Shown piece after piece: positions 53,668 through 63,258 of a stretch of 64,000 nt of DNA. The stretch's first letter is position 1; the number at the start of each line of letters is the position of its first letter. The notes beneath the pieces were generated by a model. That model had not been told where the DNA came from. It did no database searches and worked only from the letters and a program-made list of their open reading frames with translations. A program made the position numbers and the translations under genes. The stretch comes from Saprospiraceae bacterium. GTDB lineage: Bacteria > Bacteroidota > Bacteroidia > Chitinophagales > Saprospiraceae. The stretch covers positions 62,001-126,000 of the forward strand of contig JADKFC010000008.1 of assembly GCA_016717655.1 (NCBI GenBank), given 5' to 3'.

Positions 53668-53734
53668 TAAATTCGCCTTATTTTGACATATTTTCCAATT
53701 GTAAACTGTCATTTTTAGCGTAAAATTTGGGCAA

Positions 53735-53742
53735 TAATTTTG
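53735..53742 (+). promoter_or_regulatory. -7 box of the 44-codon peptide gene
   Basis: TAATTTTG, 37 bp before ATG 53780. No clear -33 TTTG at ideal distance. Confidence 0.4.
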
Positions 53743-53779
53743 TAATAGATTTTATAACCTCAAATTAAATTTTTACAAA

Positions 53780-53913
53780 ATGGTAGCTTATGTAATTGGA
53801 CTTTGATGGCGCTCGGTTTCATCACCTCTTCTGAAGAGTTTAACTCACTTCCACAGAATGCTCAACAGCAGTATATGGATTGGACAGGAGAAGAAGAAGG
53901 CGGCGGCATCTAA
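53780..53913 (+). CDS. Candidate small peptide gene with acidic Gly-rich tail
   Basis: The open reading frame from ATG 53806 encodes 35 aa: MALGFITSSEEFNSLPQ ... MDWTGEEEGGGI. Upstream ATG 53780 gives MVAYVIGL in another frame. Adding one T to the TTT at 53802-53804 would fuse them into a 44-aa peptide with an N-terminal hydrophobic segment (VAYVIGLLMALGFI) and a polar, acidic tail. Single-base homopolymer losses are common in this part of the window. Own -7 box upstream and a strong terminator 80 bp downstream. No family recognised; could be a membrane micropeptide, leader or secreted signal. Confidence 0.5.
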
Positions 53914-53931
53914 TTCTCTCTTAAAACAAGA

Positions 53932-54031
53932 GGGTTATTAAAACGAATAATATATTGACTATTAATATATTGTGCTGTAAGTGTAAGTTTTTAATAACCC
54001 ACATCCTTAAAGTAGTTGTGGGTTATTTTTT
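53932..54031 (+). terminator. Terminator with a competing upstream hairpin
   Basis: The terminator is AATAACCCACA (53993-54003) pairing with TGTGGGTTATT (54017-54027), then a T-run. The 5' arm can instead pair, as GTTTTTAATAACCC (53987-54000), with GGGTTATTAAAAC at 53932-53944. The two structures are mutually exclusive. The terminator arm ends the mini-ORF transcript; the alternative pairing would act as an antiterminator. Confidence 0.65.
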
Positions 54032-54091
54032 AAGAAAGTAAGTTAACTCAAGATATAATATTGTGCTTTTGTTTTAGAATCAGCCTTGCTA

Positions 54092-54884
54092 TTAAAGAAT
54101 AACAGGGCTGATTTTTTTTTGCTCAATACCCATGCTGAACAAGGCATAGTCATATTTAACGGGATCTTCAGCATCCAAAGACGGCAAAAGGTCGTCAATT
54201 CTTCTACACTTTTCCAATCACTTTGTTTTCTTTGCGTAACATTCCCAGGTAGGCTTCTGGCCAAACCCTATCTACATGCACATCGAGGGGCATCAGGTCA
54301 GGCTTTTTAGGGGTATTTTTGTCCATAAACCAAAATCTACACCACCATCTCCGGGCCTCACCATCCATCTCAAAAACATATTTAACCGTTTACACGCAGA
54401 ACCTCGTTGAGGATTTCCCACATGCTTGCGAGTACGCTCCAGAATCTGATCATTCTCTGAAAAATACAATCCGATAAAATGTGAGTGAGTCTGCCACGGA
54501 CCGAAATACATTACCCAGAAAAGCATCTTCCAGTGAATCAAACTTTTGATAATGCTGCCGCAAAAAATGGATAAACCCAAGTAAATCTGCTGTTTGAAAG
54601 GTGCGATGCACCCAGTTGTCAAAGTTTTTAAGGTCTTTGGGCTTATGGTTTAACACAAAATCATAGGGACTTGATCCCATTTTGCCAAAAAGGGCATCTG
54701 CATTTTTAATAATGGAGGTGCGATTGCCCCAGGAAATGGTAGCCGTAATAAAGGCAACTATTTCTATATCTTGTTTTCGGCTATACCGGTGAGGGACCGA
54801 AATGGGGTCTTTATCAATAAAACCATTGTTGTGGTACTGTTGGTACTTTGTCTCGAGTAAATCTTTTAAAGACAAAAATTCCAA
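54092..54884 (-). CDS. TIGR02757 family protein (frameshifted)
   Basis: About 264 codons. The N-terminal part reads MEFLSLKDLLETKYQQYHNNGFIDKDPISVPHRYSRKQDIEI (start of the family) and then AFITATISWGNR. After indels near 54460, 54390 and 54260 come KRLNMFLRWMVRPGDGGVDFGLWTKIP, DVHVDRV and the end ALFSMGIEQKK, stop at 54092. The family is widespread in Bacteroidota, all-alpha and reminiscent of HhH-GPD glycosylase-like proteins (weak inference); function unknown. It starts within or just after the infB end on the same strand, so it may be read with that operon. Confidence 0.8.
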
Positions 54885-57367
54885 TTCTGATCGCCCTTAC
54901 TTGAGCTTTGCTTGATTTCTATGATTTCATAAGCTTCAATGGTGTCACCCATCTGATGTCAACAGTTTTTAATAGAAATACCGCATTCCAAGCCAGCTTT
55001 TACCTCTTTGGCGTCGTCTTTAAATCGTTTCAATGAATCGATTTCGCCGTGAGCACCTTCTCTGGTAGGGAAAACTACGATACCATCCCTGACCACCCGG
55101 ATATGGTTGCCTCTGGTAATTTTGCCTTCCATGACATAACAACCTGCAATGGTGCCCAGCTTGCTGATTTTGTAAACCTCGCGCACCTGAACCTGCGATA
55201 CAATTTTTCTTCTTTGGTTGGTTCCAATAAGCCTCCATTGCCATCTTGACTTCATCGATGGCCTCGTAAATGATGGAGTAAGTTTTGATCTGCACTCCTT
55301 CTTTTTCTGCCAAAGATCTGACGAGCATTGGAAGAAGGACGAACCTGGAAACCAATGATGATGGCATCAGAAGCAGAGGCCAGGAGGACATCGGATTTAG
55401 AAATCTGACCCACCGCCTTGTGAATCACTCTAACGGCAATGGTTTCAACTGAAAGTTTGATCAGAGAGTCGGTCAACGCTTCGATCGAACCATCCACGTC
55501 ACCTTTCAATGAGGTTGAGTTCTTTAAAGGTACCCAATGCCAACCTTTCTACCAATTTCATCGAGTGAAATTCCGTTTTGAGGCTCTATTAAATTGTTCT
55601 CGCTCTATCTGTGCTCGTTTGGCTGCAATTTGCCTCGCATCCTGTTCGTTTTCAGTTTCTCTGAATTTTCACCTGCCTGAGGAGCACCGCTCAATCCCAG
55701 AACCAATACTGGTGTCGATGGACCGGCTGTTTTTAACTTTTTACCTTTTTCATTAAACATGGCTTTGATCTTACCTGAATAAGCACCAGCCACCACCGGG
55801 TCGCCAATGTTTAAGGTACCGTTTTGGATCAAAACCGTAGTTACATAATCCTCTTCCTTATATCGAAAGGAAGCTTCAATTACAGCGCCCAAAGCAGGTC
55901 GTTTTGATTGGCCTTAAGTTCAAGCATTTCTGCCTGAAGAAGCACCTTCTCCAAAAAGTTTATCCACATTCTGTCCTTTTGGCAGAAATATCCTGTGATT
56001 GATATGGACCACCCCAGTCCTACCAGGAAGTTCATAGAAGCAAGTTCTTGTTTTATTCTTTCCGGGTCAGCCCCGTCTTTATCAATTTTGTTGATAGCAA
56101 AAATAATGGGCACCCCGGCAGCCATTGCGTGACTTATGGCTTCCTTGGTTTGAGGCATGATGTGATCATCGGCAGCTACTACAATGATAACCACGTCTGT
56201 AATCTTGGCACCCCTGGCTCTCATGGCGGTAAACGCTTCGTGACCCGGTGTATCAAGGAATGTGATTTTTTACTGTTTACCATTACTTCGTATGCACCCA
56301 CGTGTTGGGTAATACCACCGGCTTCTCACTGGCAACATTGGCAGACCTGATGTGGTCAAGTAATGATGTCTTACCGTGGTCAACGTGACCCATAACAGTG
56401 ACAATTGGAGCACGAGGTTCCAAATCGTTTGGATCGTCGACCTCGTCTTTTTCTTCGTCGTTGATAGACTCCGCAGTGGTAAATTCAATTTCGTGACCAT
56501 ACTCGTTGGCTACCAATTCGATGACCTCTGCATCTAATCGCTGGTTAATAGATACAATTACCCCCAGATTCATACAAGTGGTAATTACATCAGCTACTGG
56601 AACATCCATGAGACTTGCCAGTTCAGAAACCGAAACAAACTCGGTTAACTTGAGTTTTAATTCGCCATCGGTCACGTTTTGCATTTCTGCTTTTTCGCGC
56701 TTCACCTCCCGGCTGTCTCTTCTAATTTTCTGACGCTTGTTTTTGCCCGTAACATTGATTCGGGCAAGCGTAGCCTTAATTTTTTCGTCAATTTCCTTTT
56801 TAGAAACTTCCTTTACTTCTTCCTAGCGCGGTATTCATCTACCTCGTCTGCCTCCTTGGCTGGAGCTTGCTCTGCTTCCGGTTTAACTTCAATTTTTGGT
56901 TCTTCCACCACTGGTTCAGGAGCCTTTTCTATAACTTCTTCAACAGGAGCAGGCTCGGCCTTGGGTGTAGTTTTTTTGGGTTTGGGAGTAAGATCAATCT
57001 TACCCAGGATCTTTAACTTAGGAGTGTCAGCTTTAACTTCAACAACTTCCTCTTCAACCACGGGAGGGGCTGGTTCTTCAGCAACAGGCTCCGGTTTAGC
57101 GGGCTCTTTTTCAATCGGTTTAATGATTGGCTTAAATACAGGTTTTTCTTCAGCCTTTTTGAAACTGGTACCAATTTGGATCTGATCTGCTTTTTCTTTG
57201 ATGTCAGCTGACCCTTTAAATTCTTTACCCAGGGCATCATACATCTCGTCTGATACCTTTGCGTTCGGTTTGTTTTCAATGGAAAAGCCTTTGGAAATCA
57301 AAAAGTCGACGATCGTTGTCGTCGCAACATTGAACTCCTTGGCAATTTTAAATAAATTTCCTCCCAT
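54867..57367 (-). CDS. infB: Translation initiation factor IF-2 (frameshifted)
   Basis: Essential GTPase that positions initiator tRNA on the 30S subunit. ~833 codons across about eight frame changes. N terminus GGNLFKIAKEFNVATTTIVDFL, then a Pro/Glu/Lys-rich linker, the IF2_N segment (MDVPVADVITTCMNLGVIVSINQ), and the G domain: G1 GHVDHGKT at 56368-56391, the G3 region lost at an indel, G4 NKID near 56085. Domains II-IV follow (GTLNIGDPVVAGAYSGKIKAMFNE; AGCYVMEGKITRGNHIRVVRDG). The 3' end is uncertain: the in-frame stop is at 54867, and a shifted stop at 54898 is possible. Third gene of rimP-nusA-infB. Breaks in an essential gene argue for sequencing error. Confidence 0.92.
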
Positions 57368-57397
57368 TTATTGGTTTTAGTAATAAAGTGTCTTTGC

Positions 57398-58631
57398 TTA
57401 ATCTTCGAATTCTGTTGCTAAAATGGCGAGAACTTCGTCGATGGTTTCTTCTTCTAAGTCTGTTCTTCTTAACAATTCTTCTTTGCTCAGATTCAATACG
57501 CTTCTGGCAGTATCGCATCCGATATTTTTGAGCTCTGTGATGATCCACTCATCGATTTCATCAGAAAATTCTTCGAGTTCAACGTCGTCGACTTCTGCTT
57601 CATCACTGTCTCTGTACACATCAATTTCATAATCAACCAGCTTTCCTGCCAGTTTGATGTTGGAACCACCTTTACCAATGGCAAGTGAAACCTGATCTGG
57701 TTTCAGAAACACTGCCGCTCTTTTCTGGTTATCATCCAGGTTGATGGAAGAAACCTTTGCTGGTGTCAATGCCCTTTGAATGTACAAAGAAGTATTGGTG
57801 GTATAATTGATGATGTCAATGTTTTCATTTTTCACCCTTCTTACGATGCCATGAATCCTGCTTCCCTTCATACCAACGCAGGCACCAACCGGGTCAATTC
57901 TGTCATCATAAGACTCAACAGCCACTTTGGCTCTTTCGCCTGGAAGCCTGACAATTCGTTTGATGGTGATAAGACCATCTTCGATTTCCGGTACTTCCTG
58001 CTCAAGTAGTTTTTCGAGGAAAAGATTGTCGGTTCTGGAAAATGATAATGTGGCACATTGTTGCGCATTTCCACTTTTTTTATCACCGCACGGATCATAT
58101 CTCCTTTGCGCACAAAATCGCCTTTGATCATCTCTGTTCTGGGGAGTACCAGTTCATTGCCGGTAGCATCGTCCAAGATCAGAACTTCTTTTTTCATGAT
58201 CTGACTTACTTCACCTACAACAATTTCACCCCAATCGCTCCACATATTTTTTATAAACTCATCTTTTCAAGGTCCATAATTCTGGAGATCAGCGTTTGTC
58301 TTGCAGCCATAATGGACCTTCTGCCAAACTCTTCTAAGGTAAGTTGTTCGTAACACTCATCACCTACATCGTAGTCCGCGTCGATTGCCTTGGCTTCAGT
58401 GGCTGAGATTTGGCCCATTTCGTCTGTTACCTCACCATCCGGAACAATAGACCGGATACGCCACATTTCAAGGTCACCATTTTGTGTATTTACGATTACG
58501 TCAAAATTGTCATCCGATCCATATTTCTTTTTGATCAGAGTCCTGAACACGTCTTCCAATACCCTGACCATGGTAGGCCGGTCTATGTTTTTACCGGCTT
58601 TAAATTCTGAGAAAGATTCAACCAAATTCAT
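57398..58631 (-). CDS. nusA: Transcription termination/antitermination factor NusA (frameshifted)
   Basis: About 411 codons in three frame segments. N-terminal RNA-polymerase-binding domain (NLVESFSEFKAGKNIDRPTMVRVLEDVFRTLIKKKYG), the S1 domain (SDWGEIVVGEVSQIMKKEV), and KH domains (DPVGACVGMKGSRIHGIVRRV; LAIGKGGSNIKLAGKLVDYEIDV). An acidic tail with a helix-hairpin-like end (LLRRTDLEEETIDEVLAI) closes it. Indels at about 58255 and 58025. NusA modulates pausing and termination and in E. coli controls its own operon, relevant to the hairpin upstream of rimP. Two bases separate it from rimP. Confidence 0.93.
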
Positions 58632-58633
58632 GA

Positions 58634-59101
58634 TTAAAAGCTTATTTTAATTTTTGCTTCAATAATATCCACGTAATTCAATTTGTGGTTAATAATTTCT
58701 TTTTTCTTCTTACCGTCAACCTTTGTTTCCAAAGTATATTCTATGGTGCAGCCGTTTTCATCGGCTTCTTTTAAAATACCTTCCAGTTTTGCTTCAGCGG
58801 TCTTTACTGCTATGGTCCTTCCAACATTGTTCCGGTATTGCCGGCTTAGTTTCAAAGGACTTCCAACTCCTGGTGAGGATACATCTAAGATGTAAGATTC
58901 ACCGTATCTTTTGTCTTCATCAAAAATGGATTCAAGATGTCTGGATAACATACGGCACACGTCATATGAGATGCCTCCGTCCTTGTCTACAAATACTTCC
59001 AGTTTTTTACCACTGCCTTTGGCATCTACAAAAAAACAATTTTCCATGGCATTATCCGTGAAAAACTTCTCAACTATTTCTTTGATTCCACCTGTTTCCA
59101 A
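58634..59101 (-). CDS. rimP: Ribosome maturation factor RimP
   Basis: 155 aa from TTG 59101. It is needed for 30S subunit maturation. Core motifs are LEVFVDKDGGISYDVCRMLSRHLES and SYILDVSSPGVGSPLK, then the C-terminal SH3-like domain (VGRTIAVKTAEAKLEGILKE). The open frame runs to 59236, but that extension crosses a hairpin terminator and the predicted transcription start. TTG gives the normal family length. First gene of rimP-nusA-infB. Confidence 0.9.
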   Translation of the reverse strand: METGGIKEIVEKFFTDNAMENCFFVDAKGSGKKLEVFVDKDGGISYDVCRMLSRHLESIFDEDKRYGESYILDVSSPGVGSPLKLSRQYRNNVGRTIAVKTAEAKLEGILKEADENGCTIEYTLETKVDGKKKKEIINHKLNYVDIIEAKIKISF

Positions 59102-59119
59102 ACAATATCTTGAATTTAA

Positions 59120-59148
59120 ATAAAAAAGGGAACTTTTTGTTCCCTTTC
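59120..59148 (-). terminator. Terminator-like hairpin in the rimP-nusA-infB leader
   Basis: Minus strand: AAAGGGAAC, loop AAAAA, GTTCCCTTT, then TTTATTT. A perfect 9-bp stem with a U-tract, located between the predicted start site (~59160) and rimP TTG 59101. No other minus-strand gene lies upstream for it to terminate, which suggests attenuation of the operon. Confidence 0.65.
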
Positions 59149-59165
59149 CTTTGAATGATTCTCTG

Positions 59166-59197
59166 CAAAGATATATCAAAATTTGTTGAAAATCAAA
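59166..59197 (-). promoter_or_regulatory. Promoter of rimP-nusA-infB
   Basis: Minus-strand TTTG (59194-59197), 20-bp spacer, TATCTTTG (59166-59173): a textbook Bacteroidota -33/-7 pair. The start site should fall near 59160. Confidence 0.7.
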
Positions 59198-59404
59198 CTT
59201 TTGAATTCTTTTTACCATCCCAGACCTTAAAAACAATTAAGCCAACTTTCTAACAGTCTTTCCTTTATAAATCTTATCGTTTGTCCATTTAGCCTTTCAA
59301 TTTGGGTAGTTTTTATATGTGAAATTTTTAATACAAATTTAAATACAACATTATTCCTTTTTTTAATATATTTATCCATTATTTAATCATAAAACAAAAT
59401 GTAA

Positions 59405-59776
59405 ATGCAAACTGTAATCAACTTAGGCAAATATTTATTTGCTATTCCGCTCTTTGTTTTTGGACTCATGCATTTGATGAGTGCCGACCAAATGGCTGCC
59501 ATGGCACCCGGTGGTGCCGTTATGGTGTATTTTACCGGCTTGTGTCTTTTAACAGGATCTGTTTCTGTGATGATTGGCAAGTACGATAAGCTGGCAAGTG
59601 TGCTGATTGCCGTCCTTTTGCTTCTTTTTCTAATACCTCACGTTCAAGGCATGATGAGTGCCACCGATGAGGGTACAAAGGCTATGCAGATGATCAATAT
59701 ATTAAAAAACATATCTATGGCAGGGGGTGCCTTGGCTTATGCAGCTTTGGCAAAAGATGCTAGATATGTTTCATAA
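59405..59776 (+). CDS. DoxX-like membrane protein
   Basis: 123 aa with four hydrophobic helices. It opens INLGKYLFAIPLFVFGLMHL with the DoxX-like pattern of a helix ending FG..H, then LLTGSVSVMIGKYDKLASVLIAVLLLLFLIPH and a last helix. Small inner-membrane proteins of this family have poorly defined roles, some linked to redox or sulfur metabolism. Monocistronic; followed by a strong terminator. Intact. Confidence 0.8.
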   Translation: MQTVINLGKYLFAIPLFVFGLMHLMSADQMAAMAPGGAVMVYFTGLCLLTGSVSVMIGKYDKLASVLIAVLLLLFLIPHVQGMMSATDEGTKAMQMINILKNISMAGGALAYAALAKDARYVS

Positions 59777-59801
59777 CCAATTATAATATTTGTTTAGGAT
59801 C

Positions 59802-59829
59802 AGGCCGGTTTTACAACCGGCCTTTTTTA
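59802..59829 (+). terminator. Terminator of the DoxX-like gene
   Basis: Perfect stem AGGCCGGTT / AACCGGCCT with a 4-nt loop, then TTTTTT. Confidence 0.9.
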
Positions 59830-59972
59830 TAATAGTCCATAGACAAACAAGGAAAATACTAAACAATTATTAATTCTTTTGACCGTCTTCAGGCTTGTAA
59901 GTTCAGCAAAATCAGGCAATTTTATATTAAACAATCTATTATTGATTTTTCAATTGACACCTTAGAATATAA

Positions 59973-59987
59973 TTAGAATCATTCCAA
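59973..59987. promoter_or_regulatory. Fur/PerR-like 7-1-7 palindrome
   Basis: TTAGAAT-C-ATTCCAA: six of seven positions are palindromic. The layout matches Fur-superfamily operators (PerR/Fur 7-1-7). It lies about 28 bp before the -7 box of a TonB-dependent receptor gene, so a bound repressor would cover the -33 region. Confidence 0.5.
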
Positions 59988-60015
59988 TTTACTACTTTCA
60001 AAAACCACAATGCAA

Positions 60016-60023
60016 TAGATTTG
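60016..60023 (+). promoter_or_regulatory. -7 box of the TonB-dependent receptor
   Basis: TAGATTTG, 14 bp before ATG 60038. Confidence 0.55.
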
Positions 60024-60037
60024 CAAAAAAAATAGGT

Positions 60038-62241
60038 ATGAGAATTCAAAAACTACTATTGTTGATTGTTATTTTGGTGGGGCTCAATAAAACAACCTGG
60101 GCACAAAGCCAGGGACACCATGAAGAAGATCGACATAGAAGCAGTGACCATTACTTCCTATCGATTTCCTTCTCAAGAAGTCAAATTTTTACCCAACATC
60201 AATGGTAATTTTATTGTGGCGGGTAAAAAAAATGAATTGATATCCCTCCAGGATGCTCCGGTAAACATAGCTGAAAAATCGGGCAGACAGGTTTTTGCCA
60301 AGGTGCCCGGCGCCTTCATTTATGATATGGATGGTGCAGGCAACCAGCTCAATATAGCCACCCGCGGCCTGGATCCACATAGAAGTTGGGAATATTATGT
60401 GAGCCAGAATGGCATAACCACCAATTCTGATATTTATGGTTATCCGGCCTCTCATTACAGTGCTCCACTTGAGTCTGTCAAACAAATTGAACTGGTAAGA
60501 GGTACTTCTGCTCTCCAATATGGTGCCCAGTTCGGCGGTGCTATTAATTATGTAACTAAAGATCCTGATACAACCAGGTCTATTGGAGGTGAGGCCATAA
60601 TTACAGGAGGTAGTTTTGGGTTGATGAGCGGCTATCTTTCGCTAGGTGGTAAAATTGGAAAATGGAAATACATGACCTATTATCAGCGAAGGGTAGCTGA
60701 TGGTTACAGGCAAAATGCACACTCAGATGCCCAGGCCCAATTTGTGTCCATTCAAGGTCAATTGACCTCTCGACTTTCACTAAGGGCAGAGTTGGGAAGA
60801 AGCACCTATACATACAGAATTCCAGGGCCACTGACTGATCAGCAATTTTACACCGACCCAACACAGGCAACCAGAAGCAGAAACTATTTTAATCCGAATA
60901 TCTATGTGCCATCTTTGACCCTACAGTACAATGCTTCTGATAAGTTGAGCATTGTTTTGACAAGTTCACAAATTCTGGGCAATAGAAATTCTGTTCAGTT
61001 CATTGGCTTCGCCGATGTGGCTGATACAATCCAGGCATCAACCCTGGAATACAAAAACCGACAAGTTGATATCGACAACTTCAACTCACACAACACCGAA
61101 ATAAAAGCCAGATACAACCATGGTTTATTTCAATTTAAAAACACTTTGGTGGCGGGTGTTCGTTATACTCAGAATGATCTTCAAAGAAGACAACAAGGCG
61201 TAGGAACTACCGGTACTGATTTTGATCTTAGCGTCAAAGACAATGTTTTCGGCAGAGACCTTCATTTTAAGACCCAAAACGTGGCATTTTTTGTAGAAAA
61301 CTTATTTCAACTTACTCAGAAATTCTCTATCTCTCCAGGCATAAGGATAGAAAATGGGGAGAGTAAGATGTCTGGAAAAATTTCTTACCTTCCCAATGAG
61401 GCCATACCTCAATTGGTAAAACACTACTATATTTTGCCGGGCATCAGCATGTCATGGTACCTCAAACCCAATATGCATTTGTATGGAGGTTTTTCAAAAG
61501 CATACAGGCCCGTTGTCTTAGCTGATCTGATTCCGGGATCAGTTCTCGAAAAAAACAATTCGGAAATCAAAGATGCTTTCGGCTATAATCTGGATGCCGG
61601 CATCAAAGGGAAAATTTTTCCTTGGTTAACCCTAGATGTTACAGCATTTATGCTGCAGTATGACAATAGAATTGGCAGCCTTATTCTAACCGATGATTTG
61701 GGCAATTCCTATATTTATAAAACCAATATTGGCAATAGTCTTACAAAAGGAATAGAGTGGCTTTCTGACTTCAGAATGTGGGAATCAGAAAATGGTAGAA
61801 TATCCTTCTTTTCTGCTACTACCTACATGGATGCTAGTTACACTTCCGGTGAATTGAGAAATGGCAATGAAAATGTTGTTATCAAGGGAAATAAACTGGA
61901 AACGGTGCCAACCTGGATTTCCAGAAACGGAATTCAGACGGCTTATAAAAAATGGTCATTGAACGCCCAATATTCTTATGTATCAGATTCCTATTCAGAT
62001 GCCTTAAACACAGAAACTCCAAGTGCTAATGGCGCTAGAGGAAGGGTGCCCTCCTATGCATTGTGGGATGTAAATATGGCATACCGTTTCAATGCCTCTT
62101 TTAATTTGAGGGTGAGCCTCAAACAACCTGACCGATGAGCAGTATTTTACCAAAAGACCAACCGGTTATCCCGGCCAAGGTGTTTGGCCTTCAGACGGAA
62201 GAAGCTTGACTGCTATGGCAACCCTTAGGGTTTTAAAATAA
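60038..62241 (+). CDS. TonB-dependent receptor, FecA-like (frameshifted at both ends)
   Basis: About 733 codons. The signal peptide MRIQKLLLLIVILVGLNKTTWAQ is read from ATG 60038. An indel at about 60110 shifts into the main 690-aa frame with the TonB-box-like IDIEAVTITSYRF, the plug (AKVPGAFIYDMDGAGNQLNIATRGLDPHRSW ... VKQIELVRGTSALQYGAQFGGAINYVTK) and the 22-strand barrel. A second indel near 62120 leads to the true C-terminal strands NLTDEQYFTKRPTGYPGQGVWPSDGRSL and TLRVLK. No CarboxypepD_reg domain. Closest in style to Fe(3+)-dicitrate receptors; iron uptake is supported by the upstream Fur-like box. Confidence 0.88.
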
Positions 62242-62242
62242 A

Positions 62243-62283
62243 AGGTTGGTGGAAAAAGATTCTTCTGCCAACCTACTTTTTAA
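62243..62283. terminator. Terminator between the TonB receptor and the convergent symporter
   Basis: Stem AGGTTGG / CCAACCT with an 18-nt loop, then TACTTTTT. A/T-rich on both sides, so probably used from both strands. Confidence 0.55.
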
Positions 62284-62315
62284 TTAGCCTATAAAAATCG
62301 AGGACTCATTTTTTT

Positions 62316-63215
62316 TCATGCTACCGGGTGGTTTTTCCAATACAAAGCAAGCACAAAGGATGAAACAAGGTGCCAAACACTCCACCATGCCGCAATGAGG
62401 GCCATTCCTCCGTTGCCATTGAAAAAATTAAATATGAGAATTAAAGCCAAACCTGAGTTTTGGATTCCTGTTTCAATAGCAATGGTTCTTGCATCCTGTC
62501 TGCCTCTTCCCATGATGATTGAAAAATAATATCCCAATACCAGGGCAAGACCATTATGGATGAGAACAATAAAAAACACCCTGTGCAGATGTTGTTGAAT
62601 ATTCTCCAGATTACCGGCAACGGCAAATAAGATAAAGGCAATGAAAATGACCAGGCTCAAACGTTTGACACCCGGAATAATTTTTAAGGTAAAACCGGGC
62701 CTCCAGTACCGAAGCAGCATACCAAGGACCAGGGGGACCAAAATAAGTTGAACGATAGAAATAAACATGCTGTAAAAATCAATACTGAAGTAAGCAGTCT
62801 GATTTTTGAGTGTGGAGAGCGTACCCATTCCAAATTTAAACACAAAAGGGGTTGTAAATGCTGCGGCAAGGGTAGAGAACGTGGTTAAAAGTACCGACAA
62901 AGGGGCATTTGCCTTGCTTAGGTGAACAGCGTAATTGGAAACATTGCCCCCCGGACAGGCAGCAACCAGCAGCATACCGGCAGCAATGGCAGGATGGGGG
63001 TCAATAACTACAATGAGAACAATTGTGAATATTGGAAGCAACACCATTTGACTTAACAAGCCAACCAGCGTACTTTTTTTATTTTTCAATAGGGCTTTAA
63101 AATCTTCGGGGTTAGCTCCAAGGGCTATGCCAAACATTAAAAACCCCAAACAGAAATTGAGTAGAAAAAGTTGTTCAGCGTTAAAATTTACTCTTATGTG
63201 ATCAAGACTTTCCAC
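62316..63215 (-). CDS. Bile acid:sodium symporter (BASS/ASBT) family protein
   Basis: About 300 aa, roughly nine or ten helices. It has the family hallmarks FLMFGIALGANPEDFKALLKN (helix 2 loop), AACPGGNVSNYAVHLSKANAPLSVLLTTFSTL (sodium-site crossover) and IAIETGIQNSGLALIL (second crossover). Imports an organic acid, a steroid-like acid or another anion with Na+; substrate unknown. The open frame starts at ATG 63281, inside the RNase P RNA. GTG 63215 is preferred because a TACTTTTG box lies at 63228-63235. Confidence 0.85.
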   Translation of the reverse strand: MESLDHIRVNFNAEQLFLLNFCLGFLMFGIALGANPEDFKALLKNKKSTLVGLLSQMVLLPIFTIVLIVVIDPHPAIAAGMLLVAACPGGNVSNYAVHLSKANAPLSVLLTTFSTLAAAFTTPFVFKFGMGTLSTLKNQTAYFSIDFYSMFISIVQLILVPLVLGMLLRYWRPGFTLKIIPGVKRLSLVIFIAFILFAVAGNLENIQQHLHRVFFIVLIHNGLALVLGYYFSIIMGRGRQDARTIAIETGIQNSGLALILIFNFFNGNGGMALIAAWWSVWHLVSSFVLALYWKNHPVA

Positions 63216-63220
63216 ACCTT

Positions 63221-63253
63221 TTTGTATCAAAAGTACAAAAAGAGCTACATTTG
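63221..63253 (+). promoter_or_regulatory. Promoter of rnpB overlapping the divergent symporter promoter
   Basis: TTTG at 63221-63224, 21-bp spacer, TACATTTG at 63246-63253. The minus-strand symporter -7 box (TACTTTTG, 63228-63235) lies inside this spacer, so the two polymerase sites overlap. Confidence 0.6.
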
Positions 63254-63258
63254 TAACC

